NCBI RefSeq assembly: GCF_001039355.2
Contig: NW_019774414.1
Location: 442,303 to 506,302, forward strand
DNA: 64,000 nt
From: Lingula anatina
Lineage: Eukaryota > Brachiopoda > Lingulata > Lingulida > Lingulidae
Reading direction: 5' to 3'
The notes beneath the pieces were generated by a model. The model saw only the letters and a program-made list of their open reading frames with translations. It did no database searches and was not told where the DNA came from. Shown here one piece after another: positions 47,854 through 61,500 of the stretch. The translations under genes and the position numbers were made by a program. Positions within the stretch are counted from its first letter, which is position 1, and every line of letters begins with the position of its first letter.

Positions 47854-50409
47854 AAGTGTAAAAAGTCAAAATAAAAACTGCACATGACAGCGACCGATGG
47901 GAAGAAAGTGTTACAGTAAACACTGTGTAAATACTGATGTGAAATATTTATATTGGGGATATAGGGTTCGGACTGAAATGGGGTGGTGTTGGGGTGAATC
48001 ACTTAATATATGTCGCCTACTTTAAAGGGTTATATTGTTGGCAGCTAAAATTTCTTCTTATTGATTCGAACTTAAAGGATGCAAAATTTTACAACGACTG
48101 AGTATACATGTGCATGTATTTATATGAGAAATATTGTAAGTGGAGGATTGATGTAGATTGTGAACAGTTTATTGGAGGAGAAGACCGATGCCTTAATGAC
48201 AAGACTAGTGAGTTACTCAGGGGCGTATCCAGGATTATTTGAAGGGGGGGGGGTCCAGTTTTTTGTAAGAATGACAGGCCGAATCAGGCCGACTCTTGTC
48301 CCTTTGGTGAGCGGTTCGGTGTTTAGGGGGGCAAACGGTGCCATTTGGTGTTTAGAACTATGATTCAGCTCTTCAAAATTCTTACATCAAGAGGGGAATA
48401 TTGGTGTGATTTTTTTCCAGAAACCGAAGGGGGGGGGGGGCAGGACCCCCTGACCCGCCCCTTATTCCGCCACTAGTTACTTTGTTTTGAGAGTGTTATC
48501 AAAATGAATACAACTTGAAAACTTTAAGTTTTTTTTAAATACGTAAACAAGGATGGGAAGAATTAGACAAATGTAACACAAATGACAGGAATAAATCCTG
48601 TTGTTTTCATTTCGTACTTCTTTTCACATATTTCACGTATTTCTTTTCCCTTATGTATAACAAGACATTTTTGTGAATTGTAGTTGAAGCCTTGGATAGT
48701 GATACAAAATAAATAGTGTGACTCGACTCTAACCTGTACCGATTTTAATTACCTTAATACTACAATTGTGATTAACAGATGTGTATGTACATGTATTCTT
48801 GCAATTAGTCCCACTAAGGAAATTAATTTATGTTGTAAACTTAATGATTTGTATCTTTATTTTGATCAAAAATGGTGCTTTATTCTAAACTGATTTGTTT
48901 CTAAAAAACTATCTATATTTTCTGTCATTAGGACATTTCACATAAAAAAAACAAAACTTGTAATAAAGAGATGTCTTGTTTAAGGCCAAATTATCAATCA
49001 AACATTACGCCTTGTTTTTTCATTACGTGCAGACGACATGTCTTTGTTGCTTTATCTGTATCTTTCAGAATTCATGATTGTGTATAAAAGTCTTGTTATC
49101 TTCAGCCAGAGACATCGTCCAGCTTAGCAAATCGGCCTATTCCCGATTTATTAAATCTACGTAGATCGGGCAGACAAAATGCCACCAAATCTTCTGTTAA
49201 GGACTTTATTTTCGGTCGACGCCGATGGCCGCGTTACAATACCGGTGCATGTGTATAACAATATCTGTAAGTTCGAAAGACTTGCAAGTAAAACTATTAA
49301 TTGCGAAAAAGAATTACAAACGATGTTTTCCAATATTCAGTAGGTCTGGAACACCTGCGTGTTGATTTAGAAGATAAAATAAAATGGGCGATAGACAGAG
49401 AATATGACGGAGATAGAAAAGCACATTGAAAGCCTTGCGATGAACACCATATTTCTTCTGATGCGCTTGCATTTGTTTGGCGATGGTGTAGGTTGCATTT
49501 AATTTCACAATATTTCTCCCTGATATCTATTTCCGCAATTAGGGTGTTATTCCGTTATTGGACTGTCTTACAACATTAATATTAACACTTAAGGTTTAAT
49601 GTAAGGTTTAATGTTTTCTGTTCACGAACGTTGTCACCTTTGTGATGTACACATCTGTATGTGTGAATTATTTTGTCATCGCGTTGAATAAATATTTAAA
49701 AATTGTTATGGAAAACATGAAGGTGGTGGGGGAAGACAATGCAATACACTCCTTCCAGAAAATTTTGAAAATGAACTTTTGGGTTTTTTTTCCAAAGTGT
49801 TAATCTTTTCCTTTTCCCCAGTCTAGTCTCTCACTTTTCGTATCTCATACCGACATGTGATGAAATGCTCGATTCGATTAAACAGCATAAACCACCATTA
49901 TTTACTGCACATTTAGGAATTTGTGAAATTCGAATTTGATCTAAATATTACATGAAAGAATGCCAAATGTATTTCAGGTATTTTATTTAATTTTCTCACT
50001 TTGGTACAGAGAATGAGAACAGATTTATACAAATTCAACCTATAAATGTAGGTTGTTAGAAACCGTGTTAAACATTTTCTTATAGTGTGCTCAAATAACT
50101 AAAATGCTCAAATTTCATTATTTACAGGATGCTGGGCTTTTTACAATTTTAGATCTCTTTAGGAACCATAGAAACCGCCAATCACATAAAAATACGATCA
50201 CATTTAAAGATCAGATTTACCAGGTTCAATGTGGAAGTCTTCAAACACGAAATTTTAATAAACTTACTCATTTCCCCTCATCACTACTACTATCTCTATC
50301 ATCATAATCTCATAACAAAATAAAAAACGCTGAATTACAAAAATATTTATTCAGATTTCACATGAAAGCTGCAAGAATGAGCGTGGGGTTCCTGGATGTG
50401 AAACAAAGG
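47854..50409. other. Intergenic region
   Basis: AT-rich. It contains the GGGGCG element at 48219-48475. No exon is recognised. Confidence 0.45.
48219..48475. mobile_element. GGGGCGTAT-type repeat, copy 2
   Basis: Begins CAGGGGCGTATCCAGGATTA and ends CCCTTATTCCGCCACTAG. The ends are partly complementary, and it carries two long G-runs. It shares ordered internal words with 33846-34075. Confidence 0.65.
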
Positions 50410-52500
50410 CTAGGCACCGTAGGTGACTTGCAGGCGCATGTTGTACAGGATCTCGTTGAGGTTCTGAAAAGAAAAAAATAATGTTTACAACTTCAGACTC
50501 AATGGCAGGTTTTTAACATGCGAACAATACATGTAAAACCACAGGGAGTGGGTACTTGAAATGGCGTGCCTGTTTATTGACTTGTCTGATGTTCAGGCTC
50601 AGCTAGCTCAGAAATAAAACAAGGTTGCCTTACTCTAAAATTTTGATCTGGAAATAGTTAATGATATAACTGTTTTGAGACTTCTTGCTAAAATAAGAAA
50701 CATTGATAACACAACGCGAACGCGTTTCATTTGCGGGGTGGGATGGGGGGGTTATTGCTACAACCCTTAAAATAATTGCTCTTGATATAAAAAGTTATAA
50801 TACTTATTGCAGTACAAGCTGACATATTTCGCAGAAGTGCAAAAGAGAGCATTTACAAATTTCCTTCGAAGAATACAGCAGTTATTAGTCAAGGATATAG
50901 TAAAGGGCACACAAAATGTCCAAACGGCTAAAAAGGCAGAGCTAAGTTAAAAGATTTCAAGCAAACTTGGATTATCATCAAGTCAGATGAGAGCGCCGTT
51001 CATCCCGTACATTTAGAGTCCCAATGCATTGTAACCAATGAATTCTACCATTCTGAGTGACATACTAGTAACAATGGGAATGGTAGTACAAGGACTCTTG
51101 TCATACTGGTAAATATTTTCCGTAAATATTATTTCATTCGTCTGCGCCATTAGTATTTAATATCGGTGGTTATTATTGAAAGAAATAGCACTCACAAAAA
51201 TGCCTTTGCTTCTTCCTGATAATTGCTGATATATATAAAAGCTCGACATTGTCCATGCACCACAGTTACGTCTACACCCAACTCTGTCCACCTGCTATGT
51301 GAGTATTCTGGAAGACAGCTCACAATACGAGCAAATTATTATTATGCAAATTACAACAGGTAAGGCTCATTTTAAGTGAGAGGTTGTTACTGAAACTGTC
51401 CACCTGGGGTAAACGACAAATTTTCCATACTTTCCAGTGGTTAGACTAATATGAATCTGTTCCGATATTCTGTTCAAAGTTGGTCGATCTTTTTAGCGCG
51501 TGGTTTTTGTAATAATCTCTTAAGAGATAATCACGGAGGGTCGCTATGAAACACCGACGGCGAGCACAGATTTCAGAATAATTGCGAAAATCGCCGTTTT
51601 GGTGGTAAGATGAAATTGTTTTTATATTTCTATCTGTTGTTTAGGATGTAATTATTGTGGAAATTTGAATCTCATACAAAGATTTGATATTTTTGTCATA
51701 TTGGGAGTCATCTGGCATTATATTTGCAAAATAGTGAAATCACATAGGCAGGCCTATAGCTAGGGCATATTGTTCTTAAACCAGTTTTGTTTCTAACTCA
51801 TTCACAGTTGGTTCTCCAAGGTCAAAGGTGTCTTTCTGATCCAACTAGCCGCGGTCTACCTAATATGCTTGTATTTTACGTATTTAAAAAACTTTAATCA
51901 AAGAATTGTAATATATATTAACAGTTAACATACATGTAATTATAGGCCTATATTTTTGTCTTATTTTTACACTGCCTGTATCGTTCGAAACGTCCGACCA
52001 CTTTCCCACCCCACCCCCTTAAAATCCTCTCAGAATACGGCCTAAAAGGGAAAGAGCTTTACCGTCGATCATTTCTTTTCGGGTGTAATAATTGTATGAT
52101 TAAAGTAGAAGAAATTATATAACTAAGTGAGCATCGTAAGTGGTCTCCTCTTGTGCGTAGATACAACTGCGATGGTGGCGCCTAAGTTGTTAGTTTCCGG
52201 ATTCGTGACGTCATCAGGTACAACCAAGATGGCGGGTGCTGCAGGTCTTTGACAGATCCAGCATTTGAGAGGAAAAATGCACCCTCTTAGTGAGGTAAAT
52301 TTATCTGATTTTTCCTTTATTGACAGATATGTTTCCCAGCTTACATATCAGCTTCCCAAAGCTTCAAAATTTGGAATAATTATAGGAAGAAAATATATAA
52401 TACGTCACCTCCCCCACGTGTGAACAGGAAGAGGATAGTGGTTCTTCGCAAGGTAGTCGTGCTCTAGCTTCACTGCATACTTATAATCCGCGAGAAATAT
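50410..52500 (-). CDS. Three exon-like blocks of an unrecognised small gene (5' end not found)
   Basis: The minus-strand blocks 52500-52409, 51283-51196 and 50463-50410 can be joined in one frame with GT-AG borders and end in a TAG. The first gives DYKYAVKLEHDYLAKNHYPL. The second reads RRNCGAWTMSSFYIYQQL, and the last NLNEILYNMRLQVTYGA. The first and last are clearly richer in G+C than their surroundings and follow pyrimidine-rich acceptors. The middle block needs a weak acceptor; one 8 nt upstream breaks the frame. No start codon is identified. I cannot assign a family. It would be transcribed across the FBXW7 promoter from the opposite strand. It could be a partial gene or partly chance. 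Confidence 0.4.
52206..52235 (+). promoter_or_regulatory. CRE plus YY1/TISU-like element, probable FBXW7 promoter
   Basis: TGACGTCA at 52206-52213 is followed by CCAAGATGGCGGG around 52224-52236. That string fits both the YY1 consensus and the TISU start element in plus orientation. The ATG there opens only a seven-codon frame (MAGAAGL). A possible donor (GTGAG|GTAAAT) occurs near 52292. This is the likely 5' untranslated exon of the gene whose coding exons start at 54037. Confidence 0.45.
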
Positions 52501-53050
52501 CTACGCACAAGAAAATATGTAAGTGTCTTGCAAGAAGCCGGTGACTAATTGATGGTACAGTGTGTTGGTTAATCTAACACCAAAATTGACCATTTTTAAT
52601 GTACAAAACCGGCGTTGAAAAAATTGAGACGCACGGGAACGGAGTTAATTGTGTAACCAATTTAATAATATTAACTCGACAGGTGTATTCAATGATCGAT
52701 ATAGCATTGATGGTGTTGATTGGTATGATTAATGGTAGATGGAATTTGTCTGATATATTATCACACCCGAGTTTGCATGACTAGTATCATTTATACATGA
52801 ACCAAGCATTTGACAGTAAAGCGACAAAAATTATTGAGCTGATAATTACTAGTGACGATGATATTAATAATATTGGTAATGTGCTATTTGTTATTGTCTC
52901 TGTACATCATTTACTAATGTAGCCTTTAATGTACATTTTACAAGTTACTCTGCCCAACCGAGTCACAGTTTATTGTGGCAAGACTTTAGGGTATTATTTG
53001 TCACCAAAAGAACGTATTTATGAGAAATACTAGTAAGCCAGGAATAGGTG

Positions 53051-53053
<3 letters not shown>

Positions 53054-53120
<67 letters not shown>
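53054..53120. repeat. (TA)n microsatellite
   Basis: About 32 TA units between the promoter and first coding exon of FBXW7. Confidence 0.95.
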
Positions 53121-53121
<1 letters not shown>

Positions 53122-54036
53122 TGTTTCATATTGAAGTATCACTAACAAACTTACTATGAAGTGAGCTAATGAAGCAGGTGAAAACTCCAATATTACTCAT
53201 GACGTGAATCATGACTCTTCCGAATATTTAAACAATGTGGCACAAGGTTAGTCTAACATGATTTGAACAGAGGAGTCATCATCATAGGTGTTAATGGATG
53301 ATAGAGCACTCTCAGATTGTTGTGGGAATCGATGACGAGGCACTGTTGTATTGTTCTGTTCATTTGAGTTCATATGAGTTCGTTCATTAAGACAATGCTT
53401 ATCCTGTTCCCACTGCAAGTGAGTTGAGGTGAGAAATTTAGGATAGATAATTTCCTGTTGTCCTGAGAATCATATCTAGAATTGATTTATCATTCTCTCA
53501 GTGTTATATTGACTTCAGACCAGACCCTTGGATGGTAACATAAAAGCCATCGAGTTGATTATTAATATTGTATAGGTACTCATACAAAGTCATTTTGATA
53601 TCAAGTAATGTTTCAGTTTTCCGCTGTGATCTGCAAAACAAAGAATATATCTTAAACATCAATTGTAATTTGCCATGCTTTTTATTTTGTTAATTAATTT
53701 TGTTTTATATTTTTAGATTAAGTTAATTGCATTTAAGATTCCAATAGAATTTCAGACTTATTGTGCAGATTTTTATTGATGACAAAATGAGTACTTTTTC
53801 TCAAAAGTATAATTTTATAACAATGCTTTTGCAAGAAATGCATGTTTCTGCTAATAAGTGAGGATAAGTGGTCCTAAACTCCTGCATTTATAGAGTTTCT
53901 TATCCTACTATGGAACCCAACGAAGTCTGTTAAATGCTAGAAGGTTGCTGAGGTAACTGGCCAAAACCACATCAGATTGTACTGTCTTTTAAAGTCCTAT
54001 TATTTCTCTGTCTCCAGCTCAGATGCCTGCAATCTC

Positions 54037-55531
54037 ATGGCCACCAGTAGGGGCAAGAGATTAGATATCAACTCGGCTTCCGTAGATGACTTAGCAGGCC
54101 TAGTTGGTATTGGAAGAACCAAGGCAGAGGCCATCTTTGACTACAGAAAGGTAAGAGGCAGGGGTGATTCCAGGTCATTTTTCCCAAGTGCTTAAATTGG
54201 TTTTATTTGGGAAGAGGTTTTTTTTTACACTACTCTAATTTGTCACTGAATTGGTAAAAAAAGTAAAGTAGGTGGAAAAATGTATGATTCACAGACAAGA
54301 AATAAAAGCTGTTTTCACAAGTTTTTTTTTTTTTTTATTTTGACAAAATGATGTTCACATATATCCATAATTAACATGAAAATATCAATAGTAAGCTCTG
54401 CTGTCTTCCTTCATGTCATTTTTGACACTTACTGAATGTGGCAATGCTTAATATTAAACATTGAGTGCCAATTACTGTTTTGTTAGGTTTACATTTTACC
54501 TAGAAATAGGATGCACAGTGCACAATGGTATCCTCATGATGATTTGATAGTATTGATTTCTGGTAATTTTGTAACTGTTTGACTAAAATCCCAAAGCAGA
54601 TTTGTGAATGAATTCTGAAATATTTATAAATGAATTATGCTTGTCAATGTCATATTTGCAAAAAAAAATGGATCTAGTTGAGAAACACATTTTTTTGTCC
54701 ATCATACATTGTTCAAAGCTGTAGGTTGCAAAACAATGTTTTTGATATGCTTTTATAGGAAATTAAATAAAAAAAAGCTTTTGGATTTTTTTACTAACTG
54801 AGCTCGTTTGCAACAAAAATTACTTTAGAATATGTGGTGAAAATATAAGTGATAAAGGGATGTATAGGTTATGAGAGAGTTCACCTTGTGCTTGTATTTT
54901 TTTCCTGACTCATTTTTTTGATGTTTCACTGTAGACATGTGCGGCATAACTTACTTGTAATTGTGCTTGGCAGGCAAGATATAGACAATGAGAAGTATTT
55001 TATTAGTTTTGCTGATCTTACCTCAGTGAAATATTGATGATTAAATCACATAGTATGACTTGTGAAGTCTTTACATTTGAATATAGAGCAAAACTGGTCT
55101 TGCGCTACTTGATTTTGACTAGTTTAATTGTATTTCTAAGAATTGTTTCCAGGACTCGACTATGTTTCTGATTCATTGAGATTACTGAATCATAACGTTG
55201 CATACGGATTTTTTTTTTTGTGCATAATGTTGATTTTAAAATTAATTGAAATTTAATATAAGAGTCATGTCTGTATCAATAAAGGCGTAATGTTTTCATT
55301 TATGAAATTCTGGGAAGACTTTCCGGACCACATCCTGTTGTCACATCCACATGTTATATATAGATAGGTTATTGGTTTTGTACCTCATTATAATATTTCT
55401 TTTCAGAAATTTGGAGCATTTGCTAGTGTTAGTGACTTGCGACGAGTTCCTGGCATCGGTCCAGGTGCTTTGGAAGAAAATCTGGGCAAATTGACATGTA
55501 ACAAAACAAGGAGACAGAAAAAATTTGAAAG
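54037..55531 (+). other. Paired helix-hairpin-helix (ComEA/EEPD1-like) domain encoded by the first two FBXW7 coding exons
   Basis: Exon 1 encodes [20 protein letters not shown] and [10 protein letters not shown]. Exon 2 continues [20 protein letters not shown]. The N.AS...L..L.GIG...A..I..YR...G.F.S...L..V.GIG pattern is the tandem HhH of ComEA-type proteins, also seen at the N-terminus of EEPD1. These domains usually bind DNA without sequence specificity. Exon 2 ends in phase 2 (AG), and the next FBXW7 exon begins with C in the matching phase, giving Ser. Confidence 0.85.
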
Positions 55532-58500
55532 GTGGGTATATTTAATGATGTATTTATTTTGAAATATATTTCAGAATTAAGGGAAGCCAACCCTACAGGA
55601 TGCCTGTGTTTGTAAAACTCCTTGTAATACTGTTACAGACACATTGAATTTAAGGTAGACAACCATGTTTTCGTTCTGATTCTTTTCCTGACATTTTGAA
55701 AAACTGATATATGCTGTATGATTCATCAACTAAGGACTATGATTAGATACCATGATTGTTTTGGTGATGGCATTTATGGGCCAGTGAGACATTCAGTTTT
55801 GCACAGATGCCTTGAGTTTATTACGTTATGTTTAATATGAGGTGTGTCAGGTGTGCATTGATTATGTCATAGTTGTCATAAAGGCAGTGTGATTATTGGT
55901 GACAGCAGGATTCTTCATTAAACCTGACACTGAATATGAGCAACTCTGGTGTTTAACATGTAAGTCTGGCTGCAAATGCTTTCAGCCATGTAGACACACA
56001 TTCACACACCTACAGGCACACGCACACATACACGCACATGGACACGCACACGCACACTGAAGTTGTTATGTATGTAGAGTGATTATTTCTGATTGCAGCA
56101 GCAGCAGGGAGTTGCGCGGCAGAAGGTGCATGGCAGAGAAGAGCAGGGCAGAACAACCAGGCAGCAGTTGTAATCCCCAACATGACGAGGTCTCACCTTC
56201 AGCATCAGGCGGGGAGGTAGAAAACGAACAGATAACTTGCACTTGTCAGGATTCAAACCCGACACAAGATGTAGACTGTGGTATAAAGAACCCAGGGAGC
56301 ACGAGGGGGGTGGTGGTGGAGACGTTTGCCTGTAGGTGTAGTAGAGCTTCTGAAAACCAGCCCAGTCACTCCAGTGAGGCTTGTGGCTGTGGCAACAGTG
56401 AGTTGAAGTGTCAGAGCAGGCACAGTTCCCAGAGTGCAGACTCACAGTGTGCTGATTGTGTTAGAGAAGACCATTGTTCTGATTGCGCTAGAGAAGACGC
56501 CAGTTCCCCATGTACACATGCTAATAGTAATGGAGAGGCATCCGGGGGACTGGCCAGTCCCAGTAATACAAGGAACGATCAACAATCTCAGTCTAATCAC
56601 TGTGACAGTGTCTCAGAAAAGGGTGATGAGGATGAGGATAGAGATGAGGAAGATGAGGATGAGGACTTGCAGTTAGAGGAGGAGGAGGAGGATTTGGGTG
56701 TGTTTTCGGACAGGGAAAACAGTCTAGAGGACCAACCTGTCCTGTGTAATAGTAATGATAACACTAATGGCCTCTCCACAGCATACCAACAGTTAAATAT
56801 TGCCTCTTCTGTGGCAGAGGGGGCCTTCCCTTCTCTACATGATGACACTGAGGAGGAAGAAGACCCCATTGATACATGCAGCAGACAAGAAGAGGAAGAG
56901 GAGGAAGGAGGAGAGGAAGAGGACGAGGAAGAAAGAGATATGTATCTGGGCGACAGAAACACTGAAATGAGAGATTCTGAGGATGAATATGAAGATCAGT
57001 TTGAGTCGGTCTCTCCTTTCACTTTGCGCTCACGGTTTCCAGGTTCTCTGGACAAGAATTTGGTAAGTACTAGGAAGTTTATCCTCTGAGTCATTTATTT
57101 TGTACCTCAAAATTATGATTAATTTCCTTTGAAAATACAATTGTATTGATCATTCAAAAGACTATTTGGTTAAAATTAAACTGACTTGTTCAGAGTTATC
57201 CCATTAATGAATGCTTTATTAGAAAAAGAGAAAGTGATGTACACATTTGTACAAATGCTGGTGTACAAATTGTTAGTTGATGTAATTTCTTTGATGTGCA
57301 CATGAAATAAATGAGCATTTTTGTTTTGTTAGAGAGCTGTTTTTATCATGTCATGTACAACTTCACCTGTATTCAGTTTTCACACAGACTGTGTTGTAGT
57401 GCCTGTCGTTACTTTCCAAATTAAACACTACAGCTGGCCCCAGTTTCACAAAAAAAACTTAAGTCAGTTTCCTGGCTTAGTTGACTAGGATTTCTTTGAG
57501 AGTGCTGTTACACTGCTCCTGATAGGGTAAGATGTGACCATGTAACCTTGGTAATTAAGTTCTTAGCCAGTGAACCTGACTTGAGTTTTTTTGTGATTAT
57601 TTCACACTGTAGTGAATCCCTTTTTTGTTCCTTATTTAGATGAAAAGAAAATCAGAGATCAGCAGTGATGTCCGTGGTGTTTCACCTGGGAAGAGGCTTA
57701 AAGCGGGAGAGTCATCCAGGTGAGTAACTTCTACAACTATAAAAATGCAGAAGTAATATGTCTGCTCTGACTTGTTTTAGAGGAAAAAATCTGACTGCAA
57801 GCATACTTGCTTATAAATGTTGTATCTTTTTACTTTCATTTTGAGAAACTATTGGATAAGTATAGATGGAAATGGACCTTTAATTTCATCACTTCCGTTT
57901 AATGAACTAAAGTTATTTTAAGCGTTGCTACAGTTAAGGATTCTTGAGTCTTTACAATGTATATCTATAATCAGTAAGGGAATTTTTTCAGCTTTTAATA
58001 TTTTGATATTTAATCTTAAAGGAAAGTAGATGTAAATATTACTGCTGGTTGATAAACCTGCAGTTGATCTCCTTTCACTGTGACAAAACATCTTGTGAAA
58101 TCCCATAATGTCACTGTGACTTATTATCTCACCTTGAACTGGATAGTCTATAAATAAGTTCTCACTGAAGATGGCTGACAGTTCTAGTCAAGATGTGTCA
58201 GGTTCCAAGTGATCACCATGGAAGTTGTAATAAGCCGTTGATGATATAGACATTACAGATTCATTTGTTGGAATAACACATGTGAGTGGTGCTGGTGGTC
58301 TAGATGATCATGGTATATTGGTAAATTTGTAATATTGTAAAGGTTAAATTATAATTATTGTACTTTCTGTTTCATTTCTAAAGATTATGTTTTTTGTCTC
58401 TCTCTCTCATCCAGTGCTCTGTCCAATGTCTGCCATAATTTTGGTACAATCAAAACAAGTGCAAATGCTCAACCGATCCGAAGAATTCCGTCTCGAAGTC

Positions 58501-61500
58501 ACCCTCCTGAAGGCCTGGCGGACTGGCTGGACACATTCCTGGTATTTTCATTATTCCTTTTTCATTATGATTTGGATTTTTTAAAAAAGCAACAGACTGT
58601 ATTGGCAGGTTTAGGAATACACTTCATTTTCTATGTGCAATGGAAATATTGGATTAGTGCAAGAAAATACATTATGTATATAAGCTGACAGCTTTCTGAG
58701 AAAATGTTATTGATTTCGTCACATACGGTAGGTGTACTTACCTGTGTGGTAAGAAAAGGTTTTACCACACTTTCTCTGTAAGTTGGTCTCATCTCGAATA
58801 TCAGATATCTTAGTGTTGAAATTCTGTAGAAGCTAATGTGGATTTTACTTAATTAGCACAGCAAATACAGCGCTATTTATAAACATCTTTTTGAGGAGAG
58901 AAGGGGGGAGGGGGAAGAGAGGAGGCTTAGGGACCGTTCACATGAAAAATCTATTTTCTAAAAATCTATTTGCGGTATCTTGTGATTACGGTCTGTGCCC
59001 TGAATACTCCACGGCATAATTACGGGCAGCGCAAGCCAGTAACTTCCAAAGCTGTAATTAATTCTCCGCACTGCCAGTATTCAGGGGTATTCAGGGCACA
59101 GACTGTGATCACAAGATACTGCAAATAGATTTTTAGATAATAGATTTTTCATGTGAATGCAGCCTTAATAGCATGTCTTTTAATTTATTATAATAGGATT
59201 TTGTTTTTGTATTTTTGGTATAACACGTGTGATTGTGTATATTTGTGACAGCAGTTGTGAATGACTTTTTTTATTTCTCGTGTTCAGGGCTGGAGCAATG
59301 CTGAGCGTCTTCTGGCCTTGGATGAGCTGATAGAGCTCTGTGAGCCGACACAGGTACGCCATATGATGGCGGTAATCGAGCCTCAGTTCCAGAGGGACTT
59401 TATTTCATTGCTACCTAAAGAGGTAAGGCTGCTTTTCTATCAGTAATCAGTAGTTTTGAAAGTAGCATTAACATTTGCATGGTAAATTCACAAACTAGTC
59501 ATTTCCTTATTTTATGATTTTATAAGTTAATATACAATTTTTTTTTCATTTTAGCTTGCTCTGTATGTACTATCCTTTTTGGATCCAAAAGACTTACTTC
59601 GTGCGGCGCAGACGTGCCGTTACTGGAGGGTGCTTGCTGAAGACAATCTCTTGTGGCGAGAAAAATGTCGAGAAGAAAATATCGACGAGACTACTGTGTT
59701 TGAGAACCACATCAGGAGGCGGTCATCATCCAGTTTTCAGAAGAGCCCGTGGAAAAGCCTTTATATGCGTCAGCATCGTATTGAACAAAATTGGAGGACA
59801 GGGAATATCAGAGATCCAAAGGTATCTTGTTGTCTGGAAATTGTAATTGATCAGCAAATTGATACTATGTCCAAAAAAGAAAAATAAACCCAGCTTTTGC
59901 AGGCTGAAAAAAATGGTATAGAGATGATGGCAGCTTATGAGATTTTTCAACTCTTTTAATCATGGGCAGTTTTGATATTGACCTGAAATAATTTAATCAG
60001 CCTTAGATAAGTTAGTTTTTCATGATTGTTCTTCATTTTAAGTTTCCATTCTTTGTATGTACAATTTAACTTCAATTAATTTTGATCCTTGTTTCAGTTG
60101 TTAAAGGGGCATGATGACCATGTGATCACTTGCCTTGAGTTCTGTGGTACTAGAATAGTCAGTGGCTCAGATGACAACACCCTCAAAGTGTGGTCAGCTA
60201 TCACAGGAAAGGTGAGACTCTGCTGTAGAACTTTGGGAGGGTTCACATAAACCCATCATACTAGCTGGATCAATCCAATTTTGAGAGAGATTCTCCCTAT
60301 GGGCAATCAGTAATCGGCTTAATGTCTGACATCCCTCCTCAAGTTGTTAGGGGGTAATCAGCCAATTAAATAACTATTCTAGGAGATGTGCCGGACTGTT
60401 AAGCTGATTACACTAAATGCTGTTAAGTAAGAATCTCTCACGGAGTTGGATGGATCCAGCTGGTACGATGTTTGAATCTGAATGTGGCCTATGGCTGTTG
60501 TAGACAAAATGGGTTACTGTAGCTGGTAGAAAAAAAAAGAGTTATAACTGGAGCAACTTCTTTAGTCTGTGCTGTAACTAAGGAAGTGGGTTGTCGATGT
60601 ACCCAGGTGGAAAGACGTGTTAAGTGATGGTGGCTAGTTGCCATACAGAATTATTATCAAAGGGCCATATTAGTTTGCTGTGCATGTGTCTAGTAGAAAT
60701 GAAGGAAAGGGTAACAGAAATTGATTTTCTTGGATACATATTAGTGCAAACACTAAAATTAAGAAAAAATCTTTGTTGGAAATTGAAAATTTCCAAAGTT
60801 TTGTGAATGTTACAGCTGTCTCCTGAGTTTTAACCATTGTGAAATTATGTTGTTCACACTGAGGTCTCTGTTGAATCGTCAGATGCATGGTTTTATTATA
60901 CCAATGAAGTCCACACTCATGCTTAAAGTTTCATCATTCTGTTCCAGTGCCTGAGGACTTTGGTAGGTCACACGGGAGGGGTGTGGTCATCTCAGATGCA
61001 CGGTAACATTATCATCAGCGGGTCCACTGACCGCACCCTGAAGGTGTGGAATGCGGACACTGGTCAGTGTATACACACTCTGTACGGACACACGTCCACG
61101 GTCAGGTGTATGCATCTGCATGGAAGCAAGTGAGTGGAATTTACCGTAATTAATTGTTGTTTAGTAATACAGATGTGCGATTCGAAGAATTTTCATAGCA
61201 TTGTGTTTGAGAAGACGTAGCATTGGGGTGCCCCCTCTGGTGGCAGTTTTCAGTAGAACCATGTGACAATTCCATGTTGGGTGTGAAAAAAAACTGAAGC
61301 AGATGTAAATTTTGTCTATCTGTAGCATTGATATCAATACTGTTTCAACTTGATGAATGCTTCCTCTTGTGCATGGAATGATATATGTTTGGAAAATTCT
61401 GATGGATAAAAACAAAATTGGTGTGTTTCTAGATATCATTTGTTTGAGACATGAATACAAAATGTAATTGTTTTAACGTAATTCTTCATGTAAAGCATGT

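Noticed and set aside
56083-56962. Minus-strand frames opposite the FBXW7 acidic exon
   Set aside because: These are shadows of the coding strand; the Ser-rich translation comes from GAG/GAA codons read backwards.
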